23,505 nucleotides of DNA from SAR116 cluster bacterium (GCA_002691725.1 NZIT01000104.1:9653-33157); one strand, 5' to 3'. Shown: positions 6,544 through 15,164, counted from the stretch's first letter. Translations and numbers: made by a program. Notes: a model not told the origin generated them from the letters alone.

Positions 6544-8558
6544 ATACGTCATCCTTTATTGATATTCAGAACCTTTCTGTTGGATATACAAGTCGGTCGC
6601 AGAAAATCATTAAGGTTCTGCGTGATGTAAGCCTAACGATTAATCGCGGCGAGAGTGTCGGGCTTGTCGGAGAAAGCGGGTCAGGTAAAAGCACACTGGC
6701 GCTGGCAGCAATGGGGTATTTCAAACGCGGGCTTAGAGCCTTGAATGGAAGCGTGCATTTCAATAATATCAACATGCTGGGTCTTGATCATGATGAGCTA
6801 CAGAAAATAAGAGGCGGTAATCTCGCCCTGATCCCGCAAAACTCAGGACAATCCCTGACCCCAACCCTGCGGATAGGGCGGCAAATCGCCGAAGCCTTGC
6901 GCTTGCATAGTGGCCTTGACCAAACGGCTTTTGATGATCGGATTATTGAAATTCTCTCACAAGTACGCCTGCCAAATCCGGCAGCGCTAATTAATCGCTA
7001 CCCCCATGAATTATCAGGTGGGCAGCAGCAACGTGTTGCTATCGCCATGGCTCTTGCCGGTCAGCCTGATGCTCTGCTCCTTGATGAGCCTACTACCGGC
7101 CTTGATGTCACCACGCAGGCGCATATCCTCGAATTGCTTAGAGACCTCGCCCGTGACCGCAATATGGCCATGCTGTATGTTAGCCACGATCTTGGTGCTA
7201 TTTCGCGTGTGTGTGACAATGTTGTCGTCATGTATGCGGGCGAAGTTGTGCTGACAGGATCATCACGCCAGACTTTACTCGCGCCAAAGCATCCCTATGC
7301 TCATGGTCTTCTTACCTCTATTCCACGGTTGAAGCAAAAGGAATTGCCAGTTGCGCTAGATGGCAGGCCGCCCATGCCAGGGGAGACAATTACCGGATGT
7401 GCCTTTGCCGATCGATGCGCGCTGGCAGATGATCAGTGCCGAACAGCATCACCGCCTCTTACTCGCCTTGAAAGCGCAGAAAGTATCAGATGTTTTCATC
7501 ATGATAAGATTGATCAATTAACCACCTCAAGCCAAAGGGTGAAGCAAAGAAAAGCCGCCAGAAAAGGCACAGGCGAAACCACATTAGGGTTAGAAGACCT
7601 GGCCATCACCTATGCAAAATCTGGATTTCTGACACAGTTTTTGAGCAATAGCCCGCCTCCACCTGCAACCGTCGATAATATCAATATCAATATTGAAAAA
7701 GGCGAAACTCTTGGTCTTGTGGGTGAGAGTGGAAGCGGTAAATCAACGATTCTAAAAACCATTGCTGGTCTTATCTCACCCAAAAATGGCGGGATTATTC
7801 TTAACCAGGACACCAAATTGACAGCCAAAGTAGAAGATCGCCCTTCTATGAACTTGCGGCAGATTCAGATGATTTTCCAGAACCCGGATGACAGCCTGAA
7901 CCCGCGTCATACAGTGGCACAGATACTGGCGCAACCGCTAAGGCTTTATTTTCAGTTATCGGGCAAGGATTTGCACGACCGCAGCGTCAAATTGCTGGAA
8001 CAGGTGAGGCTTGGGGAACATTATCTTAGCCGCCTGCCTAGCCAGTTATCAGGAGGCGAAAAACAGCGTGTTGCCATCGCGCGTGCCTTTGCCGCAGAAC
8101 CCGAAATTGTTTTATGTGACGAAGTGACTTCAGCCCTTGATGTATCGGTGCAAGCCGCCGTTCTGGATTTGCTCAATGTGCTGAAAAAAGAGCGCGGTAC
8201 AACCTATATTTTTGTATCGCATGATCTGGCCGTGGTTAAGGCTATCTCTGATCGTGTGGCGGTGCTGTATCAGGGTAGATTATGTGAAATCGGGCCTTCT
8301 GATGCGGTCTATCAAGCGCCTTTTCATCCATATACAGATGTCTTGCTTGGGGCGGTTTTGGAACCTGATCCCGATACAGCGCCGACCCTTAGCGCCGATG
8401 ATGTGGTTGAGCTGTCGCCACCAGCAAAAGGATGTCCTTTTCAGCGCCGTTGTCCGAAGAAACTAGGTGAGATTTGTGAAAATCAAACGCCACCTGCTCA
8501 AATATCTAACCAAGGTCATGTTATCCATTGTCATATTCCGTTAAAGGAATTGCATTAA
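6540..8558 (+). CDS. Fused dipeptide ABC transporter ATPase (DppD-DppF type, two nucleotide-binding domains)
   Basis: A 672-residue cytoplasmic protein with both ATPase domains of the importer in one chain. Domain 1: Walker A GESGSGKST at 44-52, signature LSGGQQQR at 158-165, Walker B LLLDEP with D182 and E183. Domain 2: Walker A at 395-403, LSGGEKQR at 503-510, Walker B VLCDEVTSALD with D527 and E528. All catalytic motifs look intact in both halves. Each half ends with the oligopeptide-transporter C-terminal region carrying four cysteines, spaced C-x5-C-x6-C-x17-C (from C287) and C-x5-C-x7-C-x17-C. A related DppD is reported to bind an iron-sulfur cluster in this region; whether these sites do is open. 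The start follows a 14-bp duplication and is probably coupled to upstream translation. Only 15 bp separate its stop from that of the convergent Lrp gene. Confidence 0.95.
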   Translation: MNTSSFIDIQNLSVGYTSRSQKIIKVLRDVSLTINRGESVGLVGESGSGKSTLALAAMGYFKRGLRALNGSVHFNNINMLGLDHDELQKIRGGNLALIPQNSGQSLTPTLRIGRQIAEALRLHSGLDQTAFDDRIIEILSQVRLPNPAALINRYPHELSGGQQQRVAIAMALAGQPDALLLDEPTTGLDVTTQAHILELLRDLARDRNMAMLYVSHDLGAISRVCDNVVVMYAGEVVLTGSSRQTLLAPKHPYAHGLLTSIPRLKQKELPVALDGRPPMPGETITGCAFADRCALADDQCRTASPPLTRLESAESIRCFHHDKIDQLTTSSQRVKQRKAARKGTGETTLGLEDLAITYAKSGFLTQFLSNSPPPPATVDNININIEKGETLGLVGESGSGKSTILKTIAGLISPKNGGIILNQDTKLTAKVEDRPSMNLRQIQMIFQNPDDSLNPRHTVAQILAQPLRLYFQLSGKDLHDRSVKLLEQVRLGEHYLSRLPSQLSGGEKQRVAIARAFAAEPEIVLCDEVTSALDVSVQAAVLDLLNVLKKERGTTYIFVSHDLAVVKAISDRVAVLYQGRLCEIGPSDAVYQAPFHPYTDVLLGAVLEPDPDTAPTLSADDVVELSPPAKGCPFQRRCPKKLGEICENQTPPAQISNQGHVIHCHIPLKELH

Positions 8559-8573
8559 TTCAGGCATGCGGTT

Positions 8574-9041
8574 TTAGTCGTCCATATTTACCTTGGGCAA
8601 AGACATTGACCGTTTGACCTGACCAAAGGCAAAATGGGTTTCCATCTCACCAAGGCCGGACACATGAGTTAATTTGTTACGAACAAACTTCTCATAGTCT
8701 TTGAGCGAATGTGCAAAAACCTGCAACATATAATCTTGGCGTCCTGACATGAGATAGCAGGCAACAACCTCATCCAACTCCATCATAGCCTTCTCAAAAC
8801 TGCCAATCTCATCATCGGTCTGACGTTCAAGCCTAACCGTAATAAAAGCCATGATCGGCAAGCCATAGGCATCAGGGTCAACAACCGCAGTATAGCCCTT
8901 AATCACACCAGCATCTTCAAGCATCTTGACACGCCTCAGACATGGCGTCGGCGACAGGTTAACCCGTTCACTCAATTCCTGATTGGTGATACGAGCGTTC
9001 TGCTGTAATTCGTTGAGAATGTTAAGATCAATCCTATCCAT
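8574..9041 (-). CDS. Lrp/AsnC-family transcriptional regulator
   Basis: A 155-residue feast/famine regulator of ordinary length. The N-terminal helix-turn-helix begins MDRIDLNILNELQQNARITN, followed by LSERVNLSPTPCLRRVKMLE and GVIKGYTAVVD. The C-terminal RAM ligand-binding domain follows (VACYLMSGRQDYMLQVFA, then LGEMETHFAFGQVK). It usually binds an amino acid. It is divergent from the 2-oxoacid:ferredoxin oxidoreductase, whose substrates are amino-acid-derived oxoacids, so control of that gene is likely. A strong promoter-like pair just upstream places +1 at the first base of the ATG, and a dyad operator covers the -10, so a leaderless, self-repressed gene is suggested. Confidence 0.95.
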   Translation of the reverse strand: MDRIDLNILNELQQNARITNQELSERVNLSPTPCLRRVKMLEDAGVIKGYTAVVDPDAYGLPIMAFITVRLERQTDDEIGSFEKAMMELDEVVACYLMSGRQDYMLQVFAHSLKDYEKFVRNKLTHVSGLGEMETHFAFGQVKRSMSLPKVNMDD

Positions 9042-9047
9042 ACCCTT

Positions 9048-9076
9048 ATATTAGCATTATCTGCTAATAATGCCAA
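9048..9076 (-). promoter_or_regulatory. lrp-like promoter with overlapping Lrp-type operator
   Basis: On the minus strand, TTGGCA (9071-9076), a 17-bp spacer and TAATAT (9048-9053) form a good sigma-70-like promoter, ending six bases before the ATG. A perfect dyad with 8-bp arms TATTAGCA (9049-9056) and TGCTAATA (9062-9069), with 5 bp between, covers the spacer and most of the -10. Its inner 15 bp agree at 12 positions with the E. coli Lrp consensus YAGHAWATTWTDCTR (recalled). The same 106-bp gap must hold the promoter of the divergent oxidoreductase. Confidence 0.7.
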
Positions 9077-9147
9077 TAATGATAGCATGATTTAGATATT
9101 AATTTTGCCATGTTGGTGATACCATTATAATTAATGGAGGGGATGCT

Positions 9148-12100
9148 ATGGAAGGTGATATTCAATTTCCAAATGCATATAAGGGTGAGGGTGATACCGC
9201 CCCGTCATCTGCTGTGCCGCCAATATCCCTAAATGATAAATACAATCTTACCTGTGACAGCGTCTTTCTGACAGGGACGCAAGCGATTATCCGTCTTTGC
9301 CTGATCCAGGCCAAACGTGACCGCATGATGGGGCTGAACACCTCTGGCTATGTGACGGGGTATCGCGGCTCACCACTCGGCGGACTTGATCTGCAATTTG
9401 CCGCCGCCAGCGCGCATCTTGATCAAGCAGGTATCCTGTTTCAGCCTGCTCTCAACGAAGACCTTGCGGCCACCGCTATCTGGGGGTCACAGCAGGCAAG
9501 TATTCGTGGTGAGGGAACAAAAGACGGGGTTTTTGCGCTTTGGTATGGCAAGGGACCTGGCGTTGATCGGTCAGGCGATGCCTTGCGCCATGGCAATCTT
9601 GCGGGCAGTGCCGCTAAGGGCGGCGTCCTCATGCTCATGGGCGATGATCATTTCTCAGAAAGTTCCACGACTTGCCATCAAAGTGAATATGCGCTGGTCG
9701 ATGCGATGATGCCGGTGTTAAATCCCGCCAATATCGAGGAAATTGTAGCTTATGGCTTACATGGCTGGGCGATGAGCCGGGTTTCTGGCTTGTGGGTAGG
9801 GCTTAAATGCGTCAAGGACAATATTGAGAGCAGTGGCTCTGTTCATCTACCCGCCGATCAGCCAGCTCCGATATGTCCTGATATCAATCTGCCCAAAGGC
9901 GGCGTTAATATTCGGGCAGCTGACGACCGTCATGATCAGGAGCGGCGGCTTCATCGCTACAAGCTTGATGCGGCGCAGGCTTACGCCAGAGTAAATCATC
10001 TTGATCAAATCATCTGGAAAGGCGGCAAGACGCCGAAAACAGGAATTATCAGCACTGGCAAAAGCTGGATGGACACCCAATCTGCGCTAGCCCTGCTTGA
10101 GTTGGATGAGGCGCGGGCGGCTAAACTAAACCTCGCTACTTATAAAGTCGGCATGGTATGGCCGCTTGAGCCGCAACAGCTAAAGCGCTTTGCCCTTGGC
10201 CTTGATAAACTGATCATTATTGAGGAAAAGCGCGGCTTAATTGAGACGCAGGCGCGTGACATTCTCTATGGCCATAAAGATGCCCCTGCTATTATTGGCA
10301 AAAAGGATGAGGATGGTGATGTGCTGTTTCCTGCTGATGGCGTGCTTGATTCGGTGTTAATTGCCCGTCATCTAGCCCCACGGTTAATGGATGATGAAAT
10401 CGCAGGACGCGCCTTTCCAGCGCATGATTTGCGGCCTTTAGATGTTGCCCGTACCCCCTATTTCTGCGCTGGCTGTCCTCATAACAGCTCAACTGTTCTG
10501 CCTGAAGGCGCGCGCGGATATGCCGGTATCGGTTGCCATTGGATGAGCCAGATGATGGAGCGGTCTAGCGACGGCTTCACCCAGATGGGTGGCGAGGGTG
10601 CGAACTGGATTGGTGAGGCGCCGTTTTCACAGCGCAAGCATATATTTCAGAACCTTGGCGATGGCACCTATAATCATTCTGGCCTCATGGCGATCCGCGC
10701 GGCTATCGCAGCAAACGTCAATATGACCTATAAAATTCTTTATAATGATGCCGTTGCCATGACCGGTGGGCAGATGCATGAAGGCGGTTTATCACCGAGC
10801 CGGATTGCCGCCGAATTGCTCGCCGCCGGCATTTCTCAAGTCAAGATTGTGACCGATCAGCCAAAGCAGTTTGATCCCACAGGATTACCCGCCGGCATCA
10901 GGATATATGCGCGTGATGAGCTTCAATCCGTTCAGCGTGAACTTGCAAAAGTACAAGGGGTGACAGCGCTGATTTATGTTCAGACCTGCGCGACAGAAAA
11001 CCGTCGCCGCCGTAAGCGCGGACTTGTCGCTGATCCGCCACGTCGGGTGATGATCAATCCCGATGTTTGCGAAGGTTGCGGCGATTGCGGCGTGCAATCG
11101 AACTGTGTTGCGATCCTGCCGCTTCAGACATCTCTTGGCACAAAACGGACAATCGATCAATCTGCCTGTAACAAGGATATATCCTGCCTCAAAGGGTTCT
11201 GCCCTAGCTTTGTTACTATCGAAGGTGGCCAGCTCCGCAAGCCAAAGACATTTGCTAAAGTTCCAGCCGATTTACCCATGCCCAAACCACGCCTTGACCT
11301 TGATCAACCCAGAAGCATCCTGATCACTGGCGTTGGCGGCACCGGCGTTGTCACCCTTGGGGCATTGCTTGGCATGGCCGCGCATATCGAAGGCAAAGGC
11401 GTTGGCTTGATTGACATGGCTGGACTAGCCCAAAAAGGCGGGGCGGTTACAACCCACATCCGTCTTGCCGCCGACTCTGATCAGATCAAGGCAATTCGCA
11501 TTGCGCCAGGGGCAGCTGATCTCTTGCTTGGCGGCGATCTTCTCACCAGCGCAGGGCATGAAGCGCTTGGCCTGCTCAACCCGCAAGCGCATATCATCGC
11601 CAATTCTTATGAGATGATGACAGGTGACTTTGTCCGTAACCGTAACTTCTCGCTGCCGTCAGAGCAGATGCATGAGAGGCTTCACCAAGCCGTACCAGCA
11701 GAACATTGCCTTATGGTCAACGCAACCGAAATAGCCCAGCAGCTGCTTGGTGATACGATTGGCGCTAATCTCTTTCTGCTTGGAGTGGCTTGGCAACGCG
11801 GTCTTATCCCGCTTTCCGAAGCAGCGATTATGAAGGCTATCCAGCTTAATCATATCGCGATTGAGTTCAATATAGCGGCCTTTGGCTGGGGGCGGGCTTA
11901 TGCGGTTAACCCTGCCCTGCTTGATATCAAGAATGATAAGAGCCAAGACGCAGACACTGCTGAGGATATTATCAAAGATCGTGCCAGCCGTCTTATCAGC
12001 TATCAGAATAAGGCTTATGCAAAGGATTATGAGGAGTTTATGCGATTAGTTCGTGTTGCAGATATTGATCCCTTGAAGCCTTTGACCAAAGCGGTAGCGC

Positions 12101-12585
12101 GGCAACTCTATAAGCTCATGGCCGTTAAGGATGAATATGAAGTGGCCAGACTGCTTTCGAGTTCTGACTTTATGCAATCTGTTTCTGATCAGTTCGAAGG
12201 TAAGTATCGCGTCGTCCACCATCTTGCCCCACCTTTTTTGAGCCGCGTTGATGCTGGCACTGGCCGCCCCAGAAAAAGACGCTTTGGGGGATGGATACGG
12301 CCAGTTCTCAAATTGCTTGCTAATGGCAAACACCTGCGGGGCAGCTGGGCTGATGTCTTTGGATATACCGCAGAACGACGCATGGAACATGCCCTTATGA
12401 CCGAATATCAGGCCATGATTGGGGCAGTTATGGCCAGATTAAATGAAGCAAATTACAGCATTGCCATTGATCTAGCCGAACTGCCAGATCAGATACGCGG
12501 CTTTGGTCCGGTTAAAGAAGATGCTGTTAAATCCGCCAAGATCAAAGAAGCGAGTTTATTAGAGGAATTTAATAAATCTGTTTAG
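9148..12585 (+). CDS. Indolepyruvate (2-oxoacid):ferredoxin oxidoreductase, fused alpha-gamma type
   Basis: An 1145-residue cytoplasmic enzyme that decarboxylates aryl or branched-chain 2-oxoacids to acyl-CoA, passing electrons to ferredoxin. It is the long single-chain form common in aerobic proteobacteria. Order of parts: an N-terminal pyrimidine-binding region (GYVTGYRGSPLGGLD), a central thiamine-diphosphate domain with GDGTYNHSG near 504-512, a ferredoxin-like segment with cysteines 641, 644, 647, 653, 674, 680 and 685, and a gamma domain starting ITGVGGTGVVTLGALLGMAA near 726, followed by a family-specific C-terminal tail. GGAGGGG precedes the ATG at 9148. It is divergent from an Lrp regulator, which suggests amino-acid-dependent control. 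The ferredoxin encoded at 15674-16072 is of the plant [2Fe-2S] type and is not an evident partner. Substrate choice is not decided by sequence. Confidence 0.95.
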   Translation: MEGDIQFPNAYKGEGDTAPSSAVPPISLNDKYNLTCDSVFLTGTQAIIRLCLIQAKRDRMMGLNTSGYVTGYRGSPLGGLDLQFAAASAHLDQAGILFQPALNEDLAATAIWGSQQASIRGEGTKDGVFALWYGKGPGVDRSGDALRHGNLAGSAAKGGVLMLMGDDHFSESSTTCHQSEYALVDAMMPVLNPANIEEIVAYGLHGWAMSRVSGLWVGLKCVKDNIESSGSVHLPADQPAPICPDINLPKGGVNIRAADDRHDQERRLHRYKLDAAQAYARVNHLDQIIWKGGKTPKTGIISTGKSWMDTQSALALLELDEARAAKLNLATYKVGMVWPLEPQQLKRFALGLDKLIIIEEKRGLIETQARDILYGHKDAPAIIGKKDEDGDVLFPADGVLDSVLIARHLAPRLMDDEIAGRAFPAHDLRPLDVARTPYFCAGCPHNSSTVLPEGARGYAGIGCHWMSQMMERSSDGFTQMGGEGANWIGEAPFSQRKHIFQNLGDGTYNHSGLMAIRAAIAANVNMTYKILYNDAVAMTGGQMHEGGLSPSRIAAELLAAGISQVKIVTDQPKQFDPTGLPAGIRIYARDELQSVQRELAKVQGVTALIYVQTCATENRRRRKRGLVADPPRRVMINPDVCEGCGDCGVQSNCVAILPLQTSLGTKRTIDQSACNKDISCLKGFCPSFVTIEGGQLRKPKTFAKVPADLPMPKPRLDLDQPRSILITGVGGTGVVTLGALLGMAAHIEGKGVGLIDMAGLAQKGGAVTTHIRLAADSDQIKAIRIAPGAADLLLGGDLLTSAGHEALGLLNPQAHIIANSYEMMTGDFVRNRNFSLPSEQMHERLHQAVPAEHCLMVNATEIAQQLLGDTIGANLFLLGVAWQRGLIPLSEAAIMKAIQLNHIAIEFNIAAFGWGRAYAVNPALLDIKNDKSQDADTAEDIIKDRASRLISYQNKAYAKDYEEFMRLVRVADIDPLKPLTKAVARQLYKLMAVKDEYEVARLLSSSDFMQSVSDQFEGKYRVVHHLAPPFLSRVDAGTGRPRKRRFGGWIRPVLKLLANGKHLRGSWADVFGYTAERRMEHALMTEYQAMIGAVMARLNEANYSIAIDLAELPDQIRGFGPVKEDAVKSAKIKEASLLEEFNKSV

Positions 12586-12798
12586 GCGAATGCCTCAGAT
12601 AGGGTGAAGCGCTTTCGCTATCCCAAAATATTTTTCAAATATCTAAACAAAATCTGATCTGCCCAAATCCAATCAAAACCATAACAATGCTTTCAATATT
12701 CTGTACATGAAAAATAAATTAGTACATGCTAATATATAGGCTGGCAAAAATGTGTTCGGCCTATTTTGGATTTTCATAATCAGGGAAAGGAAATGACT
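12586..12798. promoter_or_regulatory. 213-bp intergenic region: weak terminator, direct repeat and leader hairpin
   Basis: GATAG (12598-12602) pairs with CTATC (12618-12622) around an AAGCGCTT core, with five T at 12631-12635: a weak terminator for the oxidoreductase gene. GTACATG occurs at 12703-12709 and 12722-12728 (19-bp period, about two helical turns), just before TAATAT (12730-12735), a possible -10. A leader hairpin, ATAGGC (12736-12741) with GCCTAT (12759-12764), followed by three T, could attenuate the next gene. AAAGG at 12786-12790 is its ribosome binding site. Confidence 0.4.
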
Positions 12799-13116
12799 AT
12801 GGCAATAGTAGTAAAAGGCGAAATAACGATTACCAAGGGTTTTGATACATGGAAGGCGATGGTGAAGAAAAACAAAGACCGTATGGATGAGATGGGCATG
12901 GTAATGCTGTTTGCGGGTGTCCAAAAAGATGACCCGACAAAACTTCACGCCATTATGAAATTCCCAAATATGGAAGCATTTCAGGCATTCGGTTCTAATG
13001 AAGAATTAACAGAAGAAAGACGCAAAGCTGGTGCAGTTGTTGAAACTGGGGTGATGACAATGATGTCAGATGATGAGTTTTTCACCAACTTCCCTGATCC
13101 ATTTATCAAGGATTAA
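12799..13116 (+). CDS. Small conserved-type protein of unknown function (DUF3764-like or ABM-like fold)
   Basis: About 105 residues, acidic and methionine-rich, with no signal peptide or membrane segment. The pattern KGEITITKGFDTWKAMV, then GMVMLFAGVQKDDPTKLHAI and an amphipathic helix NMEAFQAFGSNEEL, ending in a strand VVETGVMTMMSDDEFF, fits a small alpha+beta ferredoxin-like fold. It resembles what I remember of DUF3764 and antibiotic-biosynthesis-monooxygenase-like proteins. That resemblance is a weak, memory-based call. Start choice: AAAGG eight bases before the ATG at 12799 favours it over ATGs at 12793 and 12766. The gene stands alone, with its own candidate promoter and a strong hairpin after it. 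No function is proposed. Confidence 0.7.
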   Translation: MAIVVKGEITITKGFDTWKAMVKKNKDRMDEMGMVMLFAGVQKDDPTKLHAIMKFPNMEAFQAFGSNEELTEERRKAGAVVETGVMTMMSDDEFFTNFPDPFIKD

Positions 13117-13131
13117 TCATCATTATTGATT

Positions 13132-13160
13132 GAGCCTGGCGCTCTTTCTCCGCCAGGCTC
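13132..13160. terminator. Hairpin between convergent genes
   Basis: GAGCCTGGCG (13132-13141) and CGCCAGGCTC (13151-13160) form a perfect GC-rich 10-bp stem with a nine-base pyrimidine loop, 15 bp after the stop of the small protein gene. No T-run follows on the plus strand, so it may be a bidirectional or message-protecting structure rather than a strict intrinsic terminator. Confidence 0.7.
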
Positions 13161-13191
13161 TCAATTGGGCTCTCAAAAAGGCTCTCAACCT
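13156..13191. repeat. 12-bp tandem triplication next to the hairpin
   Basis: GGCTCTCAA begins at 13156, 13168 and 13180, an exact 12-bp period with three variable bases after each copy. The first copy includes the 3' arm of the hairpin, so the later copies carry partial duplicates of that arm (GGCTC) that could compete for pairing. Confidence 0.9.
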
Positions 13192-13213
13192 CAGCCAACC
13201 AAAGCGTCAGGTT

Positions 13214-13642
13214 TTATTCTTCTAACAGATCACCTGAGCCGCCTAAATCGGCTGGAAAATCTTTGAACTTGGGAAGCCCATCTTTAATCGGTAAGATGCT
13301 GTTTCCATAATTCACATGGAATGATGGTGCAAATTTAAAATCTTTCAAAATCGAGCCATACACATCTATAAGTCCATAAGTTGAGCTATGATCGACAAAG
13401 ACATGGCCGCCACATTCGACACACCATTTACGGTCATGGCCTTCCACTTTTGCGTAACTGCCTAAACTGTCTTGGCCTTTTGTCACCTTAAAATTATCTG
13501 GCGCCCATAAGCACGCTCCGGTCACTGGTGCTGCTGACCATCCCCGACAAATTGTACAATGACAGACGGCCATCGCAGCAGGTTCACCCATTACTTCTAC
13601 CTCAACTGTTCCACAGGAACACCCTCCAGTATAATTTGCCAT
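13214..13642 (-). CDS. GFA/CENP-V-fold zinc protein
   Basis: A 142-residue protein of the Gfa family (glutathione-dependent formaldehyde-activating-like). Zinc-binding cysteines are seen as GGCSCG (C8, C10), CHCTIC (C27, C29, C32) and CVEC (C74, C77), the normal layout. A TTG codon at 13657 would add five residues, but ATG at 13642 is preferred because GGAG lies nine bases before it. The family takes its name from a Paracoccus protein reported to speed the reaction of formaldehyde with glutathione; that activity has been questioned and most members are uncharacterised. It lies 142 bp after the D-hydroxyacid dehydrogenase on the same strand. A role in formaldehyde handling alongside the methanethiol oxidase is possible but only inferred. 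Confidence 0.88.
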   Translation of the reverse strand: MANYTGGCSCGTVEVEVMGEPAAMAVCHCTICRGWSAAPVTGACLWAPDNFKVTKGQDSLGSYAKVEGHDRKWCVECGGHVFVDHSSTYGLIDVYGSILKDFKFAPSFHVNYGNSILPIKDGLPKFKDFPADLGGSGDLLEE

Positions 13643-13784
13643 TTTAACATTCTCCAAGTTTAGCTAAAAAATTCTAAATACATTAAATCATTAATATTAG
13701 TGTTTGTTAATAAATAAAGATCAAACTGACCAATAAATGTTTTTAAGACAGGCATGCTTGCTTAATAATGATGTGCCATCATGG

Positions 13785-15164
13785 CTAGGCACCAAAGAGC
13801 TTTCCAGGATTGAGGATATCATCATGATCAAGCGCTTTCTTGATCGCAATCATAACATCGACAGCCGGCCCCATCTCTTTCCGCAAATAGGCGATCTTGC
13901 CTTGACCAATGCCATGCTCACCTGTGCAGGTGCCGCCCATGGTTATTGCCCGTTCAGAAAGCCTTTCTGAAAACCCTTTGATCTTTGCCCAAGTCTCAGC
14001 ATCATCGGGGAGAGCCATTGGCAGAGTATGGAAATTGCCATCCCCGACATGGCCAACAATCGGCGCAATTATACCTGTTGCTTCAATATCACGGCGGGTT
14101 TCCTCAACGCATTCTGCCAGCCGTGAGATCGGCACACAAACATCAGTGGAAATCCCCTGCCCGCCAGGCAGCAGTGCCATCGCCGCCCAGAAAGCGTCAT
14201 GACGCGCTTTCCAGAGCTTTGCCCGTTCTTCGGGATCAGTAGTCCATTGAAAACTATGCGGGGTATATTCAGATGATATCTCACCAAACATCTCGGACTG
14301 CTCTCGGACGCTACTTTCGGTGCCGTGAAACTCTACCAACAACAGGGTTTCTTCAGGCAGATCAAGCCCCGAATACTGATTACAGGCTTGAACCTGAACC
14401 GCGTCAAGCAGCTCCATCCTGGCGACAGGAATACCATATTGGATCGTTGTAATGACAGCATTGCAGGCCGCCTCAATGCTTGGGAAAGAGCAAATGCCGC
14501 CAGCGATAGTCTCAGGGATACCATGCAGCTTTACCGTCAGCTCGGTGATGATCCCAAGCGTCCCTTCTGAGCCGATAAGCAGCCGCGTTAGGTCATATCC
14601 TGCTGATGATTTCTTGGCTCGACTGCCAGTGCGAATAACCTTGCCGTCCGCCATCACCGCTTCAAGTGCGATAATATTGTCTTTCATTGTCCCGTAACGC
14701 ACCGCGTTTGTGCCTGATGCGCGCGTTGCCGCCATCCCGCCAAGGCTGGCATTAGCACCCGGATCAATCGGGAAAAATAGCCCCTTATCGCGGAGATGAG
14801 TATTAAGCGCCTCGCGCGTCACCCCCGGCTGAACCACGGCATTAAGGTCTTCTTCATGCACCGCCAAGACCTTATCCATGGCATTCATATCAATCGAAAC
14901 CCCGCCCTTTGGTGCGTTCACATGGCCTTCGAGTGATGAGCCGATGCCAAAGGGGATAATCGGGCAGGTATACTCCTGACAGATTGATACCACCGCCGCC
15001 ACTTCTTCGGTTGAATGGGCAAAGACGACGGCATCTGGCAGCTCACTGCTGATTTGGGTTGTTGTGTGGCTATGATGCTGGCGGACGCTTGCCGCCATTG
15101 ACAGCCGGTCACCAAACCGTTGTTTGAGGATATTGATCGCGGTTTCAATGTTAGGGCTGGTCAT
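13785..15164 (-). CDS. FAD-linked D-2-hydroxyacid dehydrogenase (D-lactate dehydrogenase/GlcD family)
   Basis: A 459-residue flavoprotein of the PCMH-type family that oxidises D-lactate, glycolate or D-2-hydroxyglutarate. FAD-binding landmarks are PFGIGSSLEG at 71-80 and PGANASLGGMAATRASGTNA from 135, followed by VRYGTM. The C-terminal domain carries HVGDGNFH at 372-379, TGEHGIG at 414-420 and the closing ILNPGKLF. The long ASLGGMAATRASG stretch and chain length best match the D-lactate dehydrogenase (cytochrome) branch. No signal peptide is present, so it is cytoplasmic or at the inner face of the membrane. It starts 48 bp after the CoA-binding gene and is the last gene of the inferred operon. 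GCCAT/ATGGC (13771-13781) after its stop is a short dyad without a T-run. Confidence 0.92.
   Translation of the reverse strand: MTSPNIETAINILKQRFGDRLSMAASVRQHHSHTTTQISSELPDAVVFAHSTEEVAAVVSICQEYTCPIIPFGIGSSLEGHVNAPKGGVSIDMNAMDKVLAVHEEDLNAVVQPGVTREALNTHLRDKGLFFPIDPGANASLGGMAATRASGTNAVRYGTMKDNIIALEAVMADGKVIRTGSRAKKSSAGYDLTRLLIGSEGTLGIITELTVKLHGIPETIAGGICSFPSIEAACNAVITTIQYGIPVARMELLDAVQVQACNQYSGLDLPEETLLLVEFHGTESSVREQSEMFGEISSEYTPHSFQWTTDPEERAKLWKARHDAFWAAMALLPGGQGISTDVCVPISRLAECVEETRRDIEATGIIAPIVGHVGDGNFHTLPMALPDDAETWAKIKGFSERLSERAITMGGTCTGEHGIGQGKIAYLRKEMGPAVDVMIAIKKALDHDDILNPGKLFGA

Noticed and set aside
9105..9131. TTGCCA-N15-TATAAT as promoter of the oxidoreductase gene
   Set aside because: Its start point would fall within the ribosome binding site at 9136-9142, leaving no usable leader, and the spacer is short.
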